Assembly: GCA_910589305.1 (NCBI GenBank)
Contig: CAJUTV010000014.1
Span: 13,434 to 77,433 of the forward strand
Direction: 5' to 3'
Source of the DNA: an uncultured Lachnospira sp.
GTDB taxonomy: Bacteria; Bacillota; Clostridia; Lachnospirales; Lachnospiraceae
DNA: 64,000 nt
Shown here in pieces: positions 24,362 through 34,244 of the stretch (positions are counted from its first letter, which is position 1; each line of letters begins with the position of its first letter). The notes below the pieces were generated by a model, which was not told the DNA's origin, made no database searches, and saw only the letters and a list, made by a program, of their open reading frames with translations. The position numbers and the translations under genes are program-made.

Positions 24362-25300
24362 TTATTCGAGGCTTATTATTTCTACATTGTCAAAAAAATT
24401 CTGTATAATATCTGTATATGTACTATCTTCTGCTGCCATGCTGTTTGCAGTATTTAAGCTCATTCCCAAACCTGTTCCATCACCTTTTGAGACAATCCGA
24501 ACACTTCCTTCATTGCTTGTTTCAATCGTAAAAAATGCAGATTTTACACCTACCATTGACGCAAATGCTTCTCCGCCAATAACTGCATTTCCAATCTGTA
24601 ATTTTACAATATATCCATCTTCTGTTTTTGATACAATTTGAATATCTTGTGCAGCATTGTCTTCACGAATATTTGCATTTTTATATTTATTATTAATTAG
24701 TTTTGCCAATTCCTTTCCTTTAAATGTAACATGTGTATAAAAATTTTCATTTTCCATATCTTTTGAACAATCAACTTCCTTTAAATACGCATATTCTTCA
24801 CCTAAATATTTACTGCCGGAAAGCGTTTTTCCATTGGTCAATCTTGTAAACCTTGCATCAATCAAATTTCCTGAATATTTAATAACACGCTGTCCTGTTG
24901 CAGACACGCTTTCTTTAATGATTTGCGCTCTTTCCTGATAACTGCTGCCCCATTCATCTCTCATTTCAGATGAAGTATAATAATTCATGGATAACTCATC
25001 GCTGTCTATCTCTTTTTTATCCCCCATTATACGATATATATTTGTTCTTACTAAAATACCAAGTGCTTTAAGCATTTCAGGTTTATCATTTTCTTCATAT
25101 ATACTTGCAAGTACCATTTCCACAAATTTATTGACTTCAACGGTTTTCACTGCACTGCCATATTGCACATTGACTCTTGGACCATAAATTTCGCCGCTCT
25201 CAAATTCGGTATCTGCTTTTCCTGATACTGCAAGCGTAATTAACGCTGGCAGGCACAAATATACGCATATTACAACTATCCAAATCAATGTTTTTTTCAT
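24362..25300 (-). CDS. spoIID: SpoIID/LytB-family stage II sporulation protein
   Basis: 312 residues with an N-terminal membrane anchor (about 7-27). SpoIID cleaves peptidoglycan glycan chains during engulfment. Family landmarks are recognisable but diverged: VNKFVEMVLASIYEENDKPE MLKALGILVRTNIY with the candidate catalytic glutamate, ARFTRLTNGKT where a serine-rich FHSTSGG block is usual, and GDGTGLGMSLNTANSMA in place of GxGHGVGMSQ-GA. The histidine of that last block is replaced. It is 71 bp upstream of spoIIQ on the same strand and probably co-transcribed. Family assignment is good; full enzymatic activity is less certain. Confidence 0.82.
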   Translation of the reverse strand: MKKTLIWIVVICVYLCLPALITLAVSGKADTEFESGEIYGPRVNVQYGSAVKTVEVNKFVEMVLASIYEENDKPEMLKALGILVRTNIYRIMGDKKEIDSDELSMNYYTSSEMRDEWGSSYQERAQIIKESVSATGQRVIKYSGNLIDARFTRLTNGKTLSGSKYLGEEYAYLKEVDCSKDMENENFYTHVTFKGKELAKLINNKYKNANIREDNAAQDIQIVSKTEDGYIVKLQIGNAVIGGEAFASMVGVKSAFFTIETSNEGSVRIVSKGDGTGLGMSLNTANSMAAEDSTYTDIIQNFFDNVEIISLE

Positions 25301-25379
25301 TATTACAACAATGCTCCTTTCTCAGTCTGCAAATTTGTGTCTTATCAAACAAACATTTATAATCTGCTTTACTGCTTGC

Positions 25380-26873
25380 TTACAATCTTTTTTCTTGCTC
25401 TGCCTGAATGTCTTTAAAGTTTGACAGCATTGGTTTTAAATCTGTCTGCCCTTTAAATTTTCGCTTGCTGTAATTATTTGTAATTGCCATTACTGTTCCT
25501 GACAGTGATAATACACCAATCAGGTTTGGAATTGCCATTAATCCATTAAATGTATCGGATAAATCAATAACCAAATCTGCATTTAATGCAGAACCTATCA
25601 CAATAATTGCTATAAAAATTACTTTATATACGATTGTTGCTTTCGTTCCAAAAAGATACTCCCATGCTTTTGTTCCATAATAACTCCAGCCAAGAACGGT
25701 TGAAAATGCAAATAATGTCACTGCAACAGCAATAAATATTCCGCCTATAGAGCCAAAAGAATTGGTAAATGCTTCTGTTGCAAGCCCTAATTTTGATGCG
25801 CCTGTAATTGAAGCACCTGTGTCAAGGTCAACGATTCCTGTAGTAAGAATAAGTAATGCTGTGAGTGTACATACAATCATTGTATCAAAAAACACTTCAA
25901 ATATACCCCATAATCCTTGTGTTACAGGCTCTTTTACATTAGAAGCCGAATGAACCATAACCGATGAACCTAAACCAGCCTCATTTGAAAATACACCTCT
26001 CTTAAATCCCCAAGTGATAGCCTGTTTGATAACAGCTCCCCCTACACCGCCTGCAACAGCAGTCATACTGAACGCATTTCTAAAAATTGCTGAAAATGCA
26101 GGAATAACCATATCTGCATTCATAATGATAATAATCAATGTACCTACTATGTAAAAACCTGCCATAAATGGAACAATTTTTTCATTTGCCTTCGCTATTC
26201 TTGTAAGTCCTCCAACAATAACAAGCGCAGCTACAATTGCTATAATAACGCCAACTATCACACCATCTTTTTTAGCATCTCCTGTAAAAGTAAACACATT
26301 TGCTATACCTTCTCTGATTGACGCTACCTGTCCCATATTACCTATGCCAAAAGAAGCAAATATTGCAAATATTGAAAAGAATACCGCAAGTACTTTTCCA
26401 AGTATGGCACAATGTTTTTTACTGCCAAGACCATTTTTAAGGTAATACATAGCGCCGCCGCACCATTCGCCTAACTCATTTCTTCTCCTGTAAAATATAC
26501 CTAACACATTTTCTGAATAATTGGTCATCATACCAAATATGGCGGCTACCCACATCCAAAATACCGCACCTGGTCCGCCCATTGTTATTGCGTAGGCAAT
26601 ACCCGCTATATTTCCTGTGCCAATCGTTGCAGACAGTGCTGTACATAATGCCTGAAACTGAGAAATTGAATTTTTATCATCACTTTTTAATATATCTTTT
26701 TTCTTAAATAAACCGCCAATGGTTTCTTTTATCATATGTCCAAAATGAGTAAACTGAAAACCCTTTGTCAATACGGTCATCAATACGCCTGTACCTATCA
26801 AAAGCACCAATGCAGGTATACCCCAGACAATATTATTTATAAAACTATTTATCTCTCCAATTTTTTCTACCAT
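25380..26873 (-). CDS. Sodium:alanine/glycine symporter (AGCS family)
   Basis: 497 residues, about 10-11 membrane segments. AGCS blocks are clear: VWGIPALVLLIGTGVLMTVL, QFQALCTALSATIGTGNIAG, GPGAVFWMWVAAIFGM, YYLKNGLG, RGVFSNEAGLGSSVMVHSAS and FAFSTVLGWSYYGTKAWEYL. It takes up alanine or glycine with Na+. A single gene with its own leader; no glycine riboswitch is visible in the 100 bp before it. The C-terminus is short and polar, as usual. Confidence 0.93.
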   Translation of the reverse strand: MVEKIGEINSFINNIVWGIPALVLLIGTGVLMTVLTKGFQFTHFGHMIKETIGGLFKKKDILKSDDKNSISQFQALCTALSATIGTGNIAGIAYAITMGGPGAVFWMWVAAIFGMMTNYSENVLGIFYRRRNELGEWCGGAMYYLKNGLGSKKHCAILGKVLAVFFSIFAIFASFGIGNMGQVASIREGIANVFTFTGDAKKDGVIVGVIIAIVAALVIVGGLTRIAKANEKIVPFMAGFYIVGTLIIIIMNADMVIPAFSAIFRNAFSMTAVAGGVGGAVIKQAITWGFKRGVFSNEAGLGSSVMVHSASNVKEPVTQGLWGIFEVFFDTMIVCTLTALLILTTGIVDLDTGASITGASKLGLATEAFTNSFGSIGGIFIAVAVTLFAFSTVLGWSYYGTKAWEYLFGTKATIVYKVIFIAIIVIGSALNADLVIDLSDTFNGLMAIPNLIGVLSLSGTVMAITNNYSKRKFKGQTDLKPMLSNFKDIQAEQEKRL

Positions 26874-26976
26874 AAAAATCCATACCTTTCCAAAATTGCA
26901 AATTTATATAATCAAATACCTGCTGCACAGCAAATATTTGATTTTCGCGGCAGTTCTTGCTCGCAAAAATAAAATA

Positions 26977-27045
26977 ATGCTGCACACATTATGATAGTAG
27001 CCCCTACTGGCTATAATATTCACAAAGTGTGCAGCATATTCTTTT
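26977..27045. terminator. Long hairpin between glgP and the symporter gene
   Basis: ATGCTGCACACA (26977-26988) pairs with TGTGCAGCAT (27028-27037), with T-rich sequence on both sides. It is well placed to end the glgP transcript. Confidence 0.65.
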
Positions 27046-27085
27046 TGACTTAAATGTTCTTCATTATTTATTTGCCAAGCGATAT

Positions 27086-27209
27086 GTTAAAAGATATTTA
27101 CAATCCGCTTAACTACTTGTTCAAATCATCGAACTATTATCGCAACGCAAGTCCCTATTCCGCTTATGCCTATGTGACACTGAAGTGGGACTTCCTCAAT
27201 GAGATTAAA
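27086..27209 (+). repeat. R1 dispersed repeat, moderately diverged, at the glgP stop codon
   Basis: GTTAAAAGATATTTACAATC to GACTTCCTCAATGAGATTAAAT, with the hairpin AGTCCC...GGGACTT. Its terminal TTTAA provides the glgP stop codon on the minus strand. Confidence 0.75.
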
Positions 27210-29676
27210 TATTAATATGAACTTTATCAAGCTTCCAAATATCTGAAACATATTCTTCAATTGTTCTGTCTGATGAAAACTTACCAGCATTTGCAACATT
27301 TAAGATAACGGATTTAGCCCAGCTCTTCTCATTTGAATACTTCCTGTCAATTGCTTTTTGTGCATCTGCATAAGAACGGAAATCCTTTAATATAAAGTAA
27401 ATATCTGCTCTTCTGCCACCTTGATTATTGAGAAGTGAATTATAGATATCTCTAAATAATTCTGTATCTTCTGGAGAATATTTGCCATTAATTAACTCCA
27501 TAAGAACCTCTCTTATATCTTGGTCATTATTAAATATATCCATAGGGTCATAACCACCCTCATTTTCATATTTAATAACTTCGTCAGAACTAAGTCCAAA
27601 GATGACTGCATTTTCAGGACCAACTTCCTCTACAATCTCAACATTTGCACCGTCCATTGTACCAAGTGTCATAGCACCATTGAGCATAAATTTCATATTG
27701 CCTGTTCCAGATGCTTCCTTAGAAGCTGTTGAAATTTGTTCTGATACATCTGCTGCTGCAAAGATAAGCTCACCATTGGATACACGATAATTTTCAATAA
27801 ATACAACTTTTATCTTTCCTTTAATCGATGCATCGTTATTGATAACTTTTGCTACATTGTTAATTAATTTAATGGTTAATTTAGCAATCTTATAACCTGC
27901 TGCCGCTTTTGCACCAAATATAAATGTTCTTGGCTTCATATCCATATTTGGATTGCGCTTTAATTCATTATACAGATACATTACATGCAAAATATTAAGA
28001 AGCTGTCTCTTATACTCGTGAAGTCTCTTCACTTGAACGTCAAAAATAGAGTTCGGGTCAACATCAATGCCATTGTGTTCTTTTATATATTTTGCAAGAC
28101 GCACTTTATTCTTATACTTAATCTGCATAAATTCTTGCTGACATTTTGCATCATCTGCATATACTTCCAACTTTTTAATCTGTGAAAGGTCTGTAATCCA
28201 GCCATTGCCAATCTTATCTGTCACCCAATCTGCAAGAAGCGGATTGCCGTGTAAAAGGAATCTTCTTTGTGTAATACCATTTGTCTTGTTGTTAAACTTC
28301 TCTGGCATCATCTCATAGAAATCCTTTAATTCTTGATTCTTAAGAATCTCTGTGTGAAGCTGTGCAACACCATTGACAGAATAACCAGAAACGATTGCAA
28401 GATGTGCCATCTTTACCTGACCGTCGTAGATAATAGCCATCTTTCTAATTTTTTCCTGATTACCTGGATACTTAACTTTAACTTCTTCTACAAAACGGCG
28501 GTTAATTTCTTCCACAATCTGATATATTCTAGGAAGAAGTCTTGAAAATAGTTCAATTGGCCATTTTTCAAGTGCTTCAGCCATAATTGTATGATTCGTA
28601 TAAGCAACGGTCTTTGTTGTTACGTCCCATGCCTCATCCCAATTTAAGCCTTCCTCGTCCATTAATATTCTCATAAGCTCTGGAATAGCAACCGTTGGGT
28701 GTGTATCATTAAGCTGAAATGTCACTTTTTCATAAAGTTTTTTAATGTCGTCGTTTGTTTCTTTATATTTATTAACTGCACGCTGTACCGATGCTGATAT
28801 AAAGAAATATTGCTGTTTTAATCGAAGTTCTTTACCTGCATAATGGTTATCGTTTGGATAGAGAACCTCTACAATATTCTTAGCAAGATTTTCTTCCTCA
28901 ACCGCTTTCTGGTAATCTCCTTTATCAAAGAGGCTTAAATTAAATGTATCTACTGGTTCAGCATCCCAAATCCGAAGCGTATTGACTGTATTAACACCAT
29001 AACCTACAATTGGCATATCATATGGAATGGCTGTTACTGCACGATAATCCTCCTGAACAAACATATCTCTTCCTGTTTTTTCATCTTTATAAGAACGAAC
29101 ATAACCGCCAAATTTTACAATAATAGGATACTCAGACCTTTTAATTTCAAAAGGATTGCCATCTTTTAACCAGTTGTCTGGCACTTCTATCTGATATCCA
29201 TCTCGAATTTCCTGTTTAAACATACCATATTTATATCGGATACCACAACCATAAGCAGGATATTCAAGCGTTGCAAGAGAATCCAAAAAACATGCTGCCA
29301 ATCTGCCAAGACCGCCATTGCCAAGCGCCGCATCAGGCTCTTGGTCTTCAATAACATTAATATCAATCCCTAGTTCATCAAGTACTTCTTTAACTTCTTT
29401 ATAAACGGTAAGATTGATTAAGTTATTTCCTAATGCTCTGCCCATCAAAAATTCCATTGACATATAATATACCGTCTTTTTATTTTGTTTTACATACTCT
29501 TTTTGAGTTGCAATCCATCTGTCAATGATAAAATCCTTTACGGCATGTGCTACAGCCTGAAATTGCTGCTGCTTGTCTGCCTCATCAATATTTTTTCGAT
29601 AAAGCATCTTACAGTTGCCCATAATTTCTTGTTTAAATTCGGCTTTATCAAACGCTTTTGATTTATTATCTGCCAT
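27205..29676 (-). CDS. glgP: Glycogen/maltodextrin phosphorylase
   Basis: 823 residues, full length for GT35. It splits alpha-1,4-glucans with phosphate to glucose 1-phosphate. Conserved blocks are VYYMSMEFLMGRALGNNLIN, DAALGNGGLGRLAACFLDSL, KRLHEYKRQLLN, and the PLP-lysine segment EASGTGNMKFMLNGAMTLGT followed by MDGANVEI. It works in the cytoplasm on storage or imported glucan, alongside the GH13 enzyme at 21711. GGAGG stands before the ATG. Its stop codon is made by an R1 repeat, and a strong hairpin lies beyond. Confidence 0.96.
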   Translation of the reverse strand: MADNKSKAFDKAEFKQEIMGNCKMLYRKNIDEADKQQQFQAVAHAVKDFIIDRWIATQKEYVKQNKKTVYYMSMEFLMGRALGNNLINLTVYKEVKEVLDELGIDINVIEDQEPDAALGNGGLGRLAACFLDSLATLEYPAYGCGIRYKYGMFKQEIRDGYQIEVPDNWLKDGNPFEIKRSEYPIIVKFGGYVRSYKDEKTGRDMFVQEDYRAVTAIPYDMPIVGYGVNTVNTLRIWDAEPVDTFNLSLFDKGDYQKAVEEENLAKNIVEVLYPNDNHYAGKELRLKQQYFFISASVQRAVNKYKETNDDIKKLYEKVTFQLNDTHPTVAIPELMRILMDEEGLNWDEAWDVTTKTVAYTNHTIMAEALEKWPIELFSRLLPRIYQIVEEINRRFVEEVKVKYPGNQEKIRKMAIIYDGQVKMAHLAIVSGYSVNGVAQLHTEILKNQELKDFYEMMPEKFNNKTNGITQRRFLLHGNPLLADWVTDKIGNGWITDLSQIKKLEVYADDAKCQQEFMQIKYKNKVRLAKYIKEHNGIDVDPNSIFDVQVKRLHEYKRQLLNILHVMYLYNELKRNPNMDMKPRTFIFGAKAAAGYKIAKLTIKLINNVAKVINNDASIKGKIKVVFIENYRVSNGELIFAAADVSEQISTASKEASGTGNMKFMLNGAMTLGTMDGANVEIVEEVGPENAVIFGLSSDEVIKYENEGGYDPMDIFNNDQDIREVLMELINGKYSPEDTELFRDIYNSLLNNQGGRRADIYFILKDFRSYADAQKAIDRKYSNEKSWAKSVILNVANAGKFSSDRTIEEYVSDIWKLDKVHINI

Positions 29677-29849
29677 TTAATTTTTCCTCCATGTTTTTCT
29701 TAGTAAAAATAAGTTATAAAATGGTTTTAAATTGTCTCATATACTTTTAGTGAGTTACATTATACACATTTTTATAGATATATGCAAGCTAAACGCCACA
29801 CAAGTCAAGCAAAATTGCATAATCAATCTTGTATGGCTAAATGATTCCA

Positions 29850-32800
29850 TTATAATTTTTCTATTTTCTCTACTCCAAGTATTACTTTTTCACCATTAAT
29901 ATCCCACTCTTTTATAAATCCTTTTGCCTGACCGCTTTCAATCGTGTCTGCCAACACAATTTTTTTAATGGACTCTGAATTATTATGGATTAAATCTTCT
30001 AACTTATCATTCTCACAAACAGTTACAACGATTCTATCCATCACTTCAAATCCTGCATCTTTACGCATGGTTTGAATTTTGCTTACAATCTCTCTGACAA
30101 ACCCTTCCTCTATCAATTCAGGCGTGAGATTGGTATCCATAACAACGGTTATTCCTTTATCTGAATTGGCAACAAATCCTTCTAACTGTGTCATCTCAAT
30201 AAGCAAATCTTCTTTCATAAGCTCTATGGTCTGTCCGCCAATTTCTAATTTGAGGCTGCCCTCTGCATTTAATGTGTCCATTGCCGTATTACCGTCAAGT
30301 GCTGTAAGCTCTTTGCGGATATCATTAATAATCTTTCCGTATTTTGGACCAAGTGTTTTTAACTGCGGCTTAAAGCTATATGATGTAAATGCCCTTACAT
30401 CTTGTGTATATTCAATCTTTTTTACATTCAATTCATCGGCTATAATTGATGTAAAAAAGTCATCTAACTGCCAATCCGCTTTAATAAACATCTGTCCTAT
30501 TGGCTGTCTGTTCTTAATATTTGTCGCATTACGACATGCACGTCCAATAACAACTGCCGCAAGTACATTTTCCATATTATTCTCAAGCTGTGTATCAATC
30601 CATTCTTCTTTAACTTGCGGATAATCGCATAAATGTACGCTTATTGGAGCATTTTTATCAATACTGCACACTAGATTTCTATAAATCGTTTCTGTCATAA
30701 AAGGAATCATTGGCGCAGCTACTTTACTAAGCGTTACAAGCGTTGTATAAAGTGTCATATAAGCGTTGATTTTATCTTGTTCCATACCTTTTGCCCAAAA
30801 ACGCTCACGGCTGCATCGTACATACCAATTGGAAAGTTCATCTACAAAATTTTCCAAAATACGTGCCGTCTCTGTAATCTTATAATTTTCAAGATTTTCA
30901 TCTACGGTTTTTACTACGGTATTTAATTTTGACAAAATCCATTTATCCATGACTGTCAATTTATCGTATTCCAATGTATATTTTGTGGCGTCAAATTCAT
31001 CAATATTTGCATAGAGAACAAAAAAGGCATAGGTGTTCCAAATCGTTCCCATAAATTTTCTTTGTCCTTCTGTAACCGCTTTATCATGGAATCGGTTAGG
31101 AAGCCAAGGGGCTGAATTTTCATAAAAATACCATCTTATTGCATCGGCTCCATGTGTTTCAAGTGCTTCAAATGGGTCAACTGCATTTCCTTTGGACTTA
31201 CTCATCTTTTGTCCATTTGCATCTTGTACATGTCCTAACACAATAACATTTTCATAAGGCGCTTTGTTAAACAGTAAAGTTGATATTGCAAGCAGTGAAT
31301 AAAACCACCCTCTTGTCTGGTCAACGGCTTCTGATATAAATTTTGCCGGAAATTGCTGTTCAAACAATTCTTTATTTTCAAATGGATAATGATGCTGTGC
31401 AAACGGCATAGAACCTGAATCAAACCAGCAGTCAATCACTTCTGGAACTCGTTTCATTTTACCCTTACATTTTGGACAATTACATAAAACGTCGTCAATA
31501 TATGGTCGGTGAAGCTCGATATCATCTGGACAATTATCGGAATTAGCCTTTAACTCTTCAATGCTGCCAATTGACATCATCTCCCCACAGTCATCACAAA
31601 CCCAAATATTAAGAGGCGTTCCCCAATAGCGGTTACGTGATATGCCCCAGTCTTGGACATTTTCAAGCCATGAACCAAAACGTCCTGAACCGATTGTGTC
31701 TGGAATCCAATTAATCGTTTTATTGTTAGCAACAAGATTTTTCTTAACCTCTTCATCGGTCATTTTTATAAACCAAGACTCCCTTGCATAATAGATAAGA
31801 GGCGTGTCACATCTCCAGCAAAACGGATAATCATGCTCAAATTTTGGCGCGCTAAACAACTTATCTTCCTTATCAAGGTCTTTCAAAATCTCTGGGTCTG
31901 CCTTTTTAACAAAAAGACCAGCATAAGGAGTTTCCTCTGTCATATCACCCTTTGCATCGACAAATTGAACAAATGGAAGGTCATATTTTCGCCCAACTCT
32001 TGCATCGTCCTCACCAAATGCTGGAGCAATATGAACAATTCCTGTACCATCTCCCATTGTTACATAATCGTCACATGTCACAAAATGCGCTTTCTTTTTC
32101 TGATTTTTAGCAGACACACCTGTACACTCAAAAAGCGGTTCATATTCTTTACGTTCTAAATCCGTACCTACATATCTTTCAAGAATACAATAATCTATAC
32201 CTTCTCCTGTTACTGCCTCTGTCACATTACCCACATTACCGTTTTCATCGGTTTCTAATGACTTTCCATCTGCTGTCTGTCCAACTTTTGCTGCAAGTCC
32301 TCCAAGCACAGAATCAAGAAGGGCTAAAGCCATATAATATGTCTTGCCGTCTGCTGCTTTTACTTTTACATAAGTTTCCTGTGGATTGACACAGAGCGCA
32401 ACATTGGATGGAAGTGTCCAAGGTGTTGTTGTCCATGCAAGAAAATATGCGTCTTCGCCAATACATTTAAAACGAACAACTGCCGAACGCTCTTTAACTG
32501 CTTTATAGCCTTGCGCAACCTCATGGGAAGAAAGAGGCGTACCACAGCGAGGACAATATGGAACAATTTTAAATCCCTTATAAAGAAGACCTTTGTCCCA
32601 AATTTGTTTTAATGCCCACCATTCTGATTCTATAAAATCATCATTATAAGTAACATAAGGATTGTCCATATCCGCCCAAAAGCCAACTGTTGATGAAAAA
32701 TCCTCCCACATTCCTTTATATTTCCAAACACTTTCTTTACAATACTTGATAAATGGCTCTAAACCATACTCTTCAATCTGTTCTTTTCCATCAAGCCCGA

Positions 32801-33101
32801 GCATTTTTTCAACTTCAAGCTCTACAGGAAGTCCATGTGTATCCCAGCCTGCTTTGCGGGGAACCATATAGCCTTTCATTGTGCGGTATCTTGGAATCAT
32901 ATCCTTAATAACTCTTGTAAGTACATGCCCGATATGCGGTTTGCCATTGGCAGTCGGCGGACCGTCATAAAATGTGTAGGTCTCACCCTGCTTACGATTT
33001 TCAATGCTTTTTTCAAATACATTGTTTTCTTTCCAAAATTTTTCGACTTCTTTTTCTCTCTCAACAAAATTCATATCCGATGACACTTTTTCATAAACCA
33101 T
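29850..33101 (-). CDS. ileS: Isoleucyl-tRNA synthetase, eukaryote-like (type 2)
   Basis: 1083 residues from ATG-GTT (MVYEKVSSDMNFVEREKEVE), 8 nt after AAGGAG; a TTG two codons earlier is too close to that site. Class I motifs are PPTANGKPHIGHV and GQKMSKSKGNAVD; KAGWDTHGLPVELEVEKMLG and the length mark the eukaryote-like IleRS2 group, often naturally insensitive to mupirocin. Editing domain around 200-400 (TTTPWTLPSNVALCVNP). Zinc-type cysteines occur in CDDCG and CNCPKCKG. Expression should be controlled by the T-box leader upstream, which carries an ATC specifier; a MITE lies between leader and gene. Confidence 0.96.
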   Translation of the reverse strand: MVYEKVSSDMNFVEREKEVEKFWKENNVFEKSIENRKQGETYTFYDGPPTANGKPHIGHVLTRVIKDMIPRYRTMKGYMVPRKAGWDTHGLPVELEVEKMLGLDGKEQIEEYGLEPFIKYCKESVWKYKGMWEDFSSTVGFWADMDNPYVTYNDDFIESEWWALKQIWDKGLLYKGFKIVPYCPRCGTPLSSHEVAQGYKAVKERSAVVRFKCIGEDAYFLAWTTTPWTLPSNVALCVNPQETYVKVKAADGKTYYMALALLDSVLGGLAAKVGQTADGKSLETDENGNVGNVTEAVTGEGIDYCILERYVGTDLERKEYEPLFECTGVSAKNQKKKAHFVTCDDYVTMGDGTGIVHIAPAFGEDDARVGRKYDLPFVQFVDAKGDMTEETPYAGLFVKKADPEILKDLDKEDKLFSAPKFEHDYPFCWRCDTPLIYYARESWFIKMTDEEVKKNLVANNKTINWIPDTIGSGRFGSWLENVQDWGISRNRYWGTPLNIWVCDDCGEMMSIGSIEELKANSDNCPDDIELHRPYIDDVLCNCPKCKGKMKRVPEVIDCWFDSGSMPFAQHHYPFENKELFEQQFPAKFISEAVDQTRGWFYSLLAISTLLFNKAPYENVIVLGHVQDANGQKMSKSKGNAVDPFEALETHGADAIRWYFYENSAPWLPNRFHDKAVTEGQRKFMGTIWNTYAFFVLYANIDEFDATKYTLEYDKLTVMDKWILSKLNTVVKTVDENLENYKITETARILENFVDELSNWYVRCSRERFWAKGMEQDKINAYMTLYTTLVTLSKVAAPMIPFMTETIYRNLVCSIDKNAPISVHLCDYPQVKEEWIDTQLENNMENVLAAVVIGRACRNATNIKNRQPIGQMFIKADWQLDDFFTSIIADELNVKKIEYTQDVRAFTSYSFKPQLKTLGPKYGKIINDIRKELTALDGNTAMDTLNAEGSLKLEIGGQTIELMKEDLLIEMTQLEGFVANSDKGITVVMDTNLTPELIEEGFVREIVSKIQTMRKDAGFEVMDRIVVTVCENDKLEDLIHNNSESIKKIVLADTIESGQAKGFIKEWDINGEKVILGVEKIEKL

Positions 33102-33164
33102 CTTCAAATCTCCTTTCTAACAATTACTTTTTTAATACTTGAGAACCTTTTATAATTTTAAAAA

Positions 33165-33257
33165 GGGCTGCTGCAAAATAAAATTTTTCACAAGATGTAC
33201 TACCATATTGTTTCGCTGATATCAACCTTGTATAAAAAATTCATTTTGCAACAGCCC
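33165..33257. mobile_element. 93-bp MITE between the T-box leader and ileS
   Basis: Ends GGGCTGCTGCAAAAT and ATTTTGCAACAGCCC are inverted repeats with one mismatch. A sister copy with the same ends lies at 41214-41308. On the ileS sense strand the element folds into one long hairpin followed by TTTTT, so it looks like an intrinsic terminator. No transposase inside. Ends of the type GGGCTGTTGCAAAA are known from insertion sequences of IS1182/IS5-like families. Confidence 0.75.
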
Positions 33258-33284
33258 AAAAATAATGAACTTGAATAATTACTA

Positions 33285-33530
33285 CATACCAGCATATGCG
33301 TCCCTTATAACGGTGGGATTACCGTCTTCACTTAATCTTTGCAGCAATGCTTTTGCTTATATTCAACCAAATATCTAGCAGCAGTCCTTAGATAGACTTT
33401 TTAGCATGTCCGCTTATTTCAGTTCAGATGCTTGGAAGTGATATTCAAATACAGCCTACTCATACCGGCTCTCACCGTCCCGGCTCGCTAACATTTTCCC
33501 CTGTATTCTACTGTCTTCGTCACAGCATTT
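33285..33530 (-). promoter_or_regulatory. T-box riboswitch leader (isoleucine specifier)
   Basis: The minus strand begins with GTGACGAAGACAGTA (stem I base), then GCGAGCCGGG and GGTGAGAGCCGG (AG-bulge and distal stem I), then TTTGAATATCACTTCC with the ATC isoleucine codon in the specifier loop, and CTGAACTGAAATAAGCGGAC. The later antiterminator part (GACGGTAATCCCACCG, AAGGGACG) departs from the usual AGGGUGGNACCGCG, so the regulatory switch is less certain than the sensing stem. Confidence 0.8.
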
Positions 33531-33536
33531 AATCAT

Positions 33537-33565
33537 ATTTTATAAAAATCCATATAAATTGTCAA
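33537..33565 (-). promoter_or_regulatory. ileS T-box promoter
   Basis: Minus strand TTGACA (33560-33565), 17 bp, TAAAAT (33537-33542), just upstream of the T-box stem I. Confidence 0.75.
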
Positions 33566-33599
33566 GGATTTAATTATTTGCTACCGCTTGCTTTTCATA

Positions 33600-34244
33600 T
33601 TAATATTCTGAAATTTCAATCATAAACTGTTCTATTAATTTATAGACACTTGTAAATGGATTCATATCTTTAATATTTGTAAATGTCCTTTTTCCCTCAG
33701 CAGCATACAGTTTTTCCAAAGTCCGTGCATTATCAATAGCTTTTTCTATATCACCATTTTGAACTATCTCACGAGTTTTGCCTCTATGTCCTTTAGAATA
33801 AGTGCCATGCAAATGAGACGATAAACGTTGGTAAATTTCTCTTTTTGATATTTTCTCCTCCACATCTTCAAAATGCATCAACAACCATGTTTCAAACAAA
33901 TAGTTAGAAACTAACAATTCATATCCTGTAGCTGACAATACTACTGCTTGGATATCTGGTGGGGCATCACAATCAAATGCCAAATATTTACCATAATTAT
34001 TGTATTTCTGATTATGTTTGTCATCATCCATAAATTTGTCTGCATAATTTAAAACAGACTTTGCATTTCCATTGGCAGTTTCTAAAATAACTTCTATATC
34101 TGTATATTTATTTTTTTTAATAATTTCTGTAAAGTAATCAAAATAATATTTTTCAGTTTTTCCTTCACAAAATATGATAATACGACCTATATTCGTTTTC
34201 TTTGTTTCTGAGAGACGTTGTGGTGATAACTTTGTTCTACCCAT
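33600..34244 (-). CDS. RloB-like TOPRIM-type protein, partner of the AAA ATPase
   Basis: 214 residues. RIIIFCEGKTEKYYFDYFTE (about 21-40) is the RloB start and resembles the glutamate motif of TOPRIM-fold nucleases; YLAFDCDAPPD (about 95-105) would be the acidic pair. RloB proteins usually stand with RloA-type ATPases. The ATG overlaps the ATPase stop codon by 8 bp (ATGGGTAG), so translation is coupled. By analogy with AAA15/TOPRIM pairs such as AbiL, PARIS and OLD-like systems, it may be the effector of a phage-defence module. That function is inferred from family and context. Confidence 0.78.
   Translation of the reverse strand: MGRTKLSPQRLSETKKTNIGRIIIFCEGKTEKYYFDYFTEIIKKNKYTDIEVILETANGNAKSVLNYADKFMDDDKHNQKYNNYGKYLAFDCDAPPDIQAVVLSATGYELLVSNYLFETWLLMHFEDVEEKISKREIYQRLSSHLHGTYSKGHRGKTREIVQNGDIEKAIDNARTLEKLYAAEGKRTFTNIKDMNPFTSVYKLIEQFMIEISEY

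Noticed and set aside
26874..26976. Glycine riboswitch before the AGCS symporter
   Set aside because: The region is too short and none of the conserved glycine-aptamer core sequences is visible.
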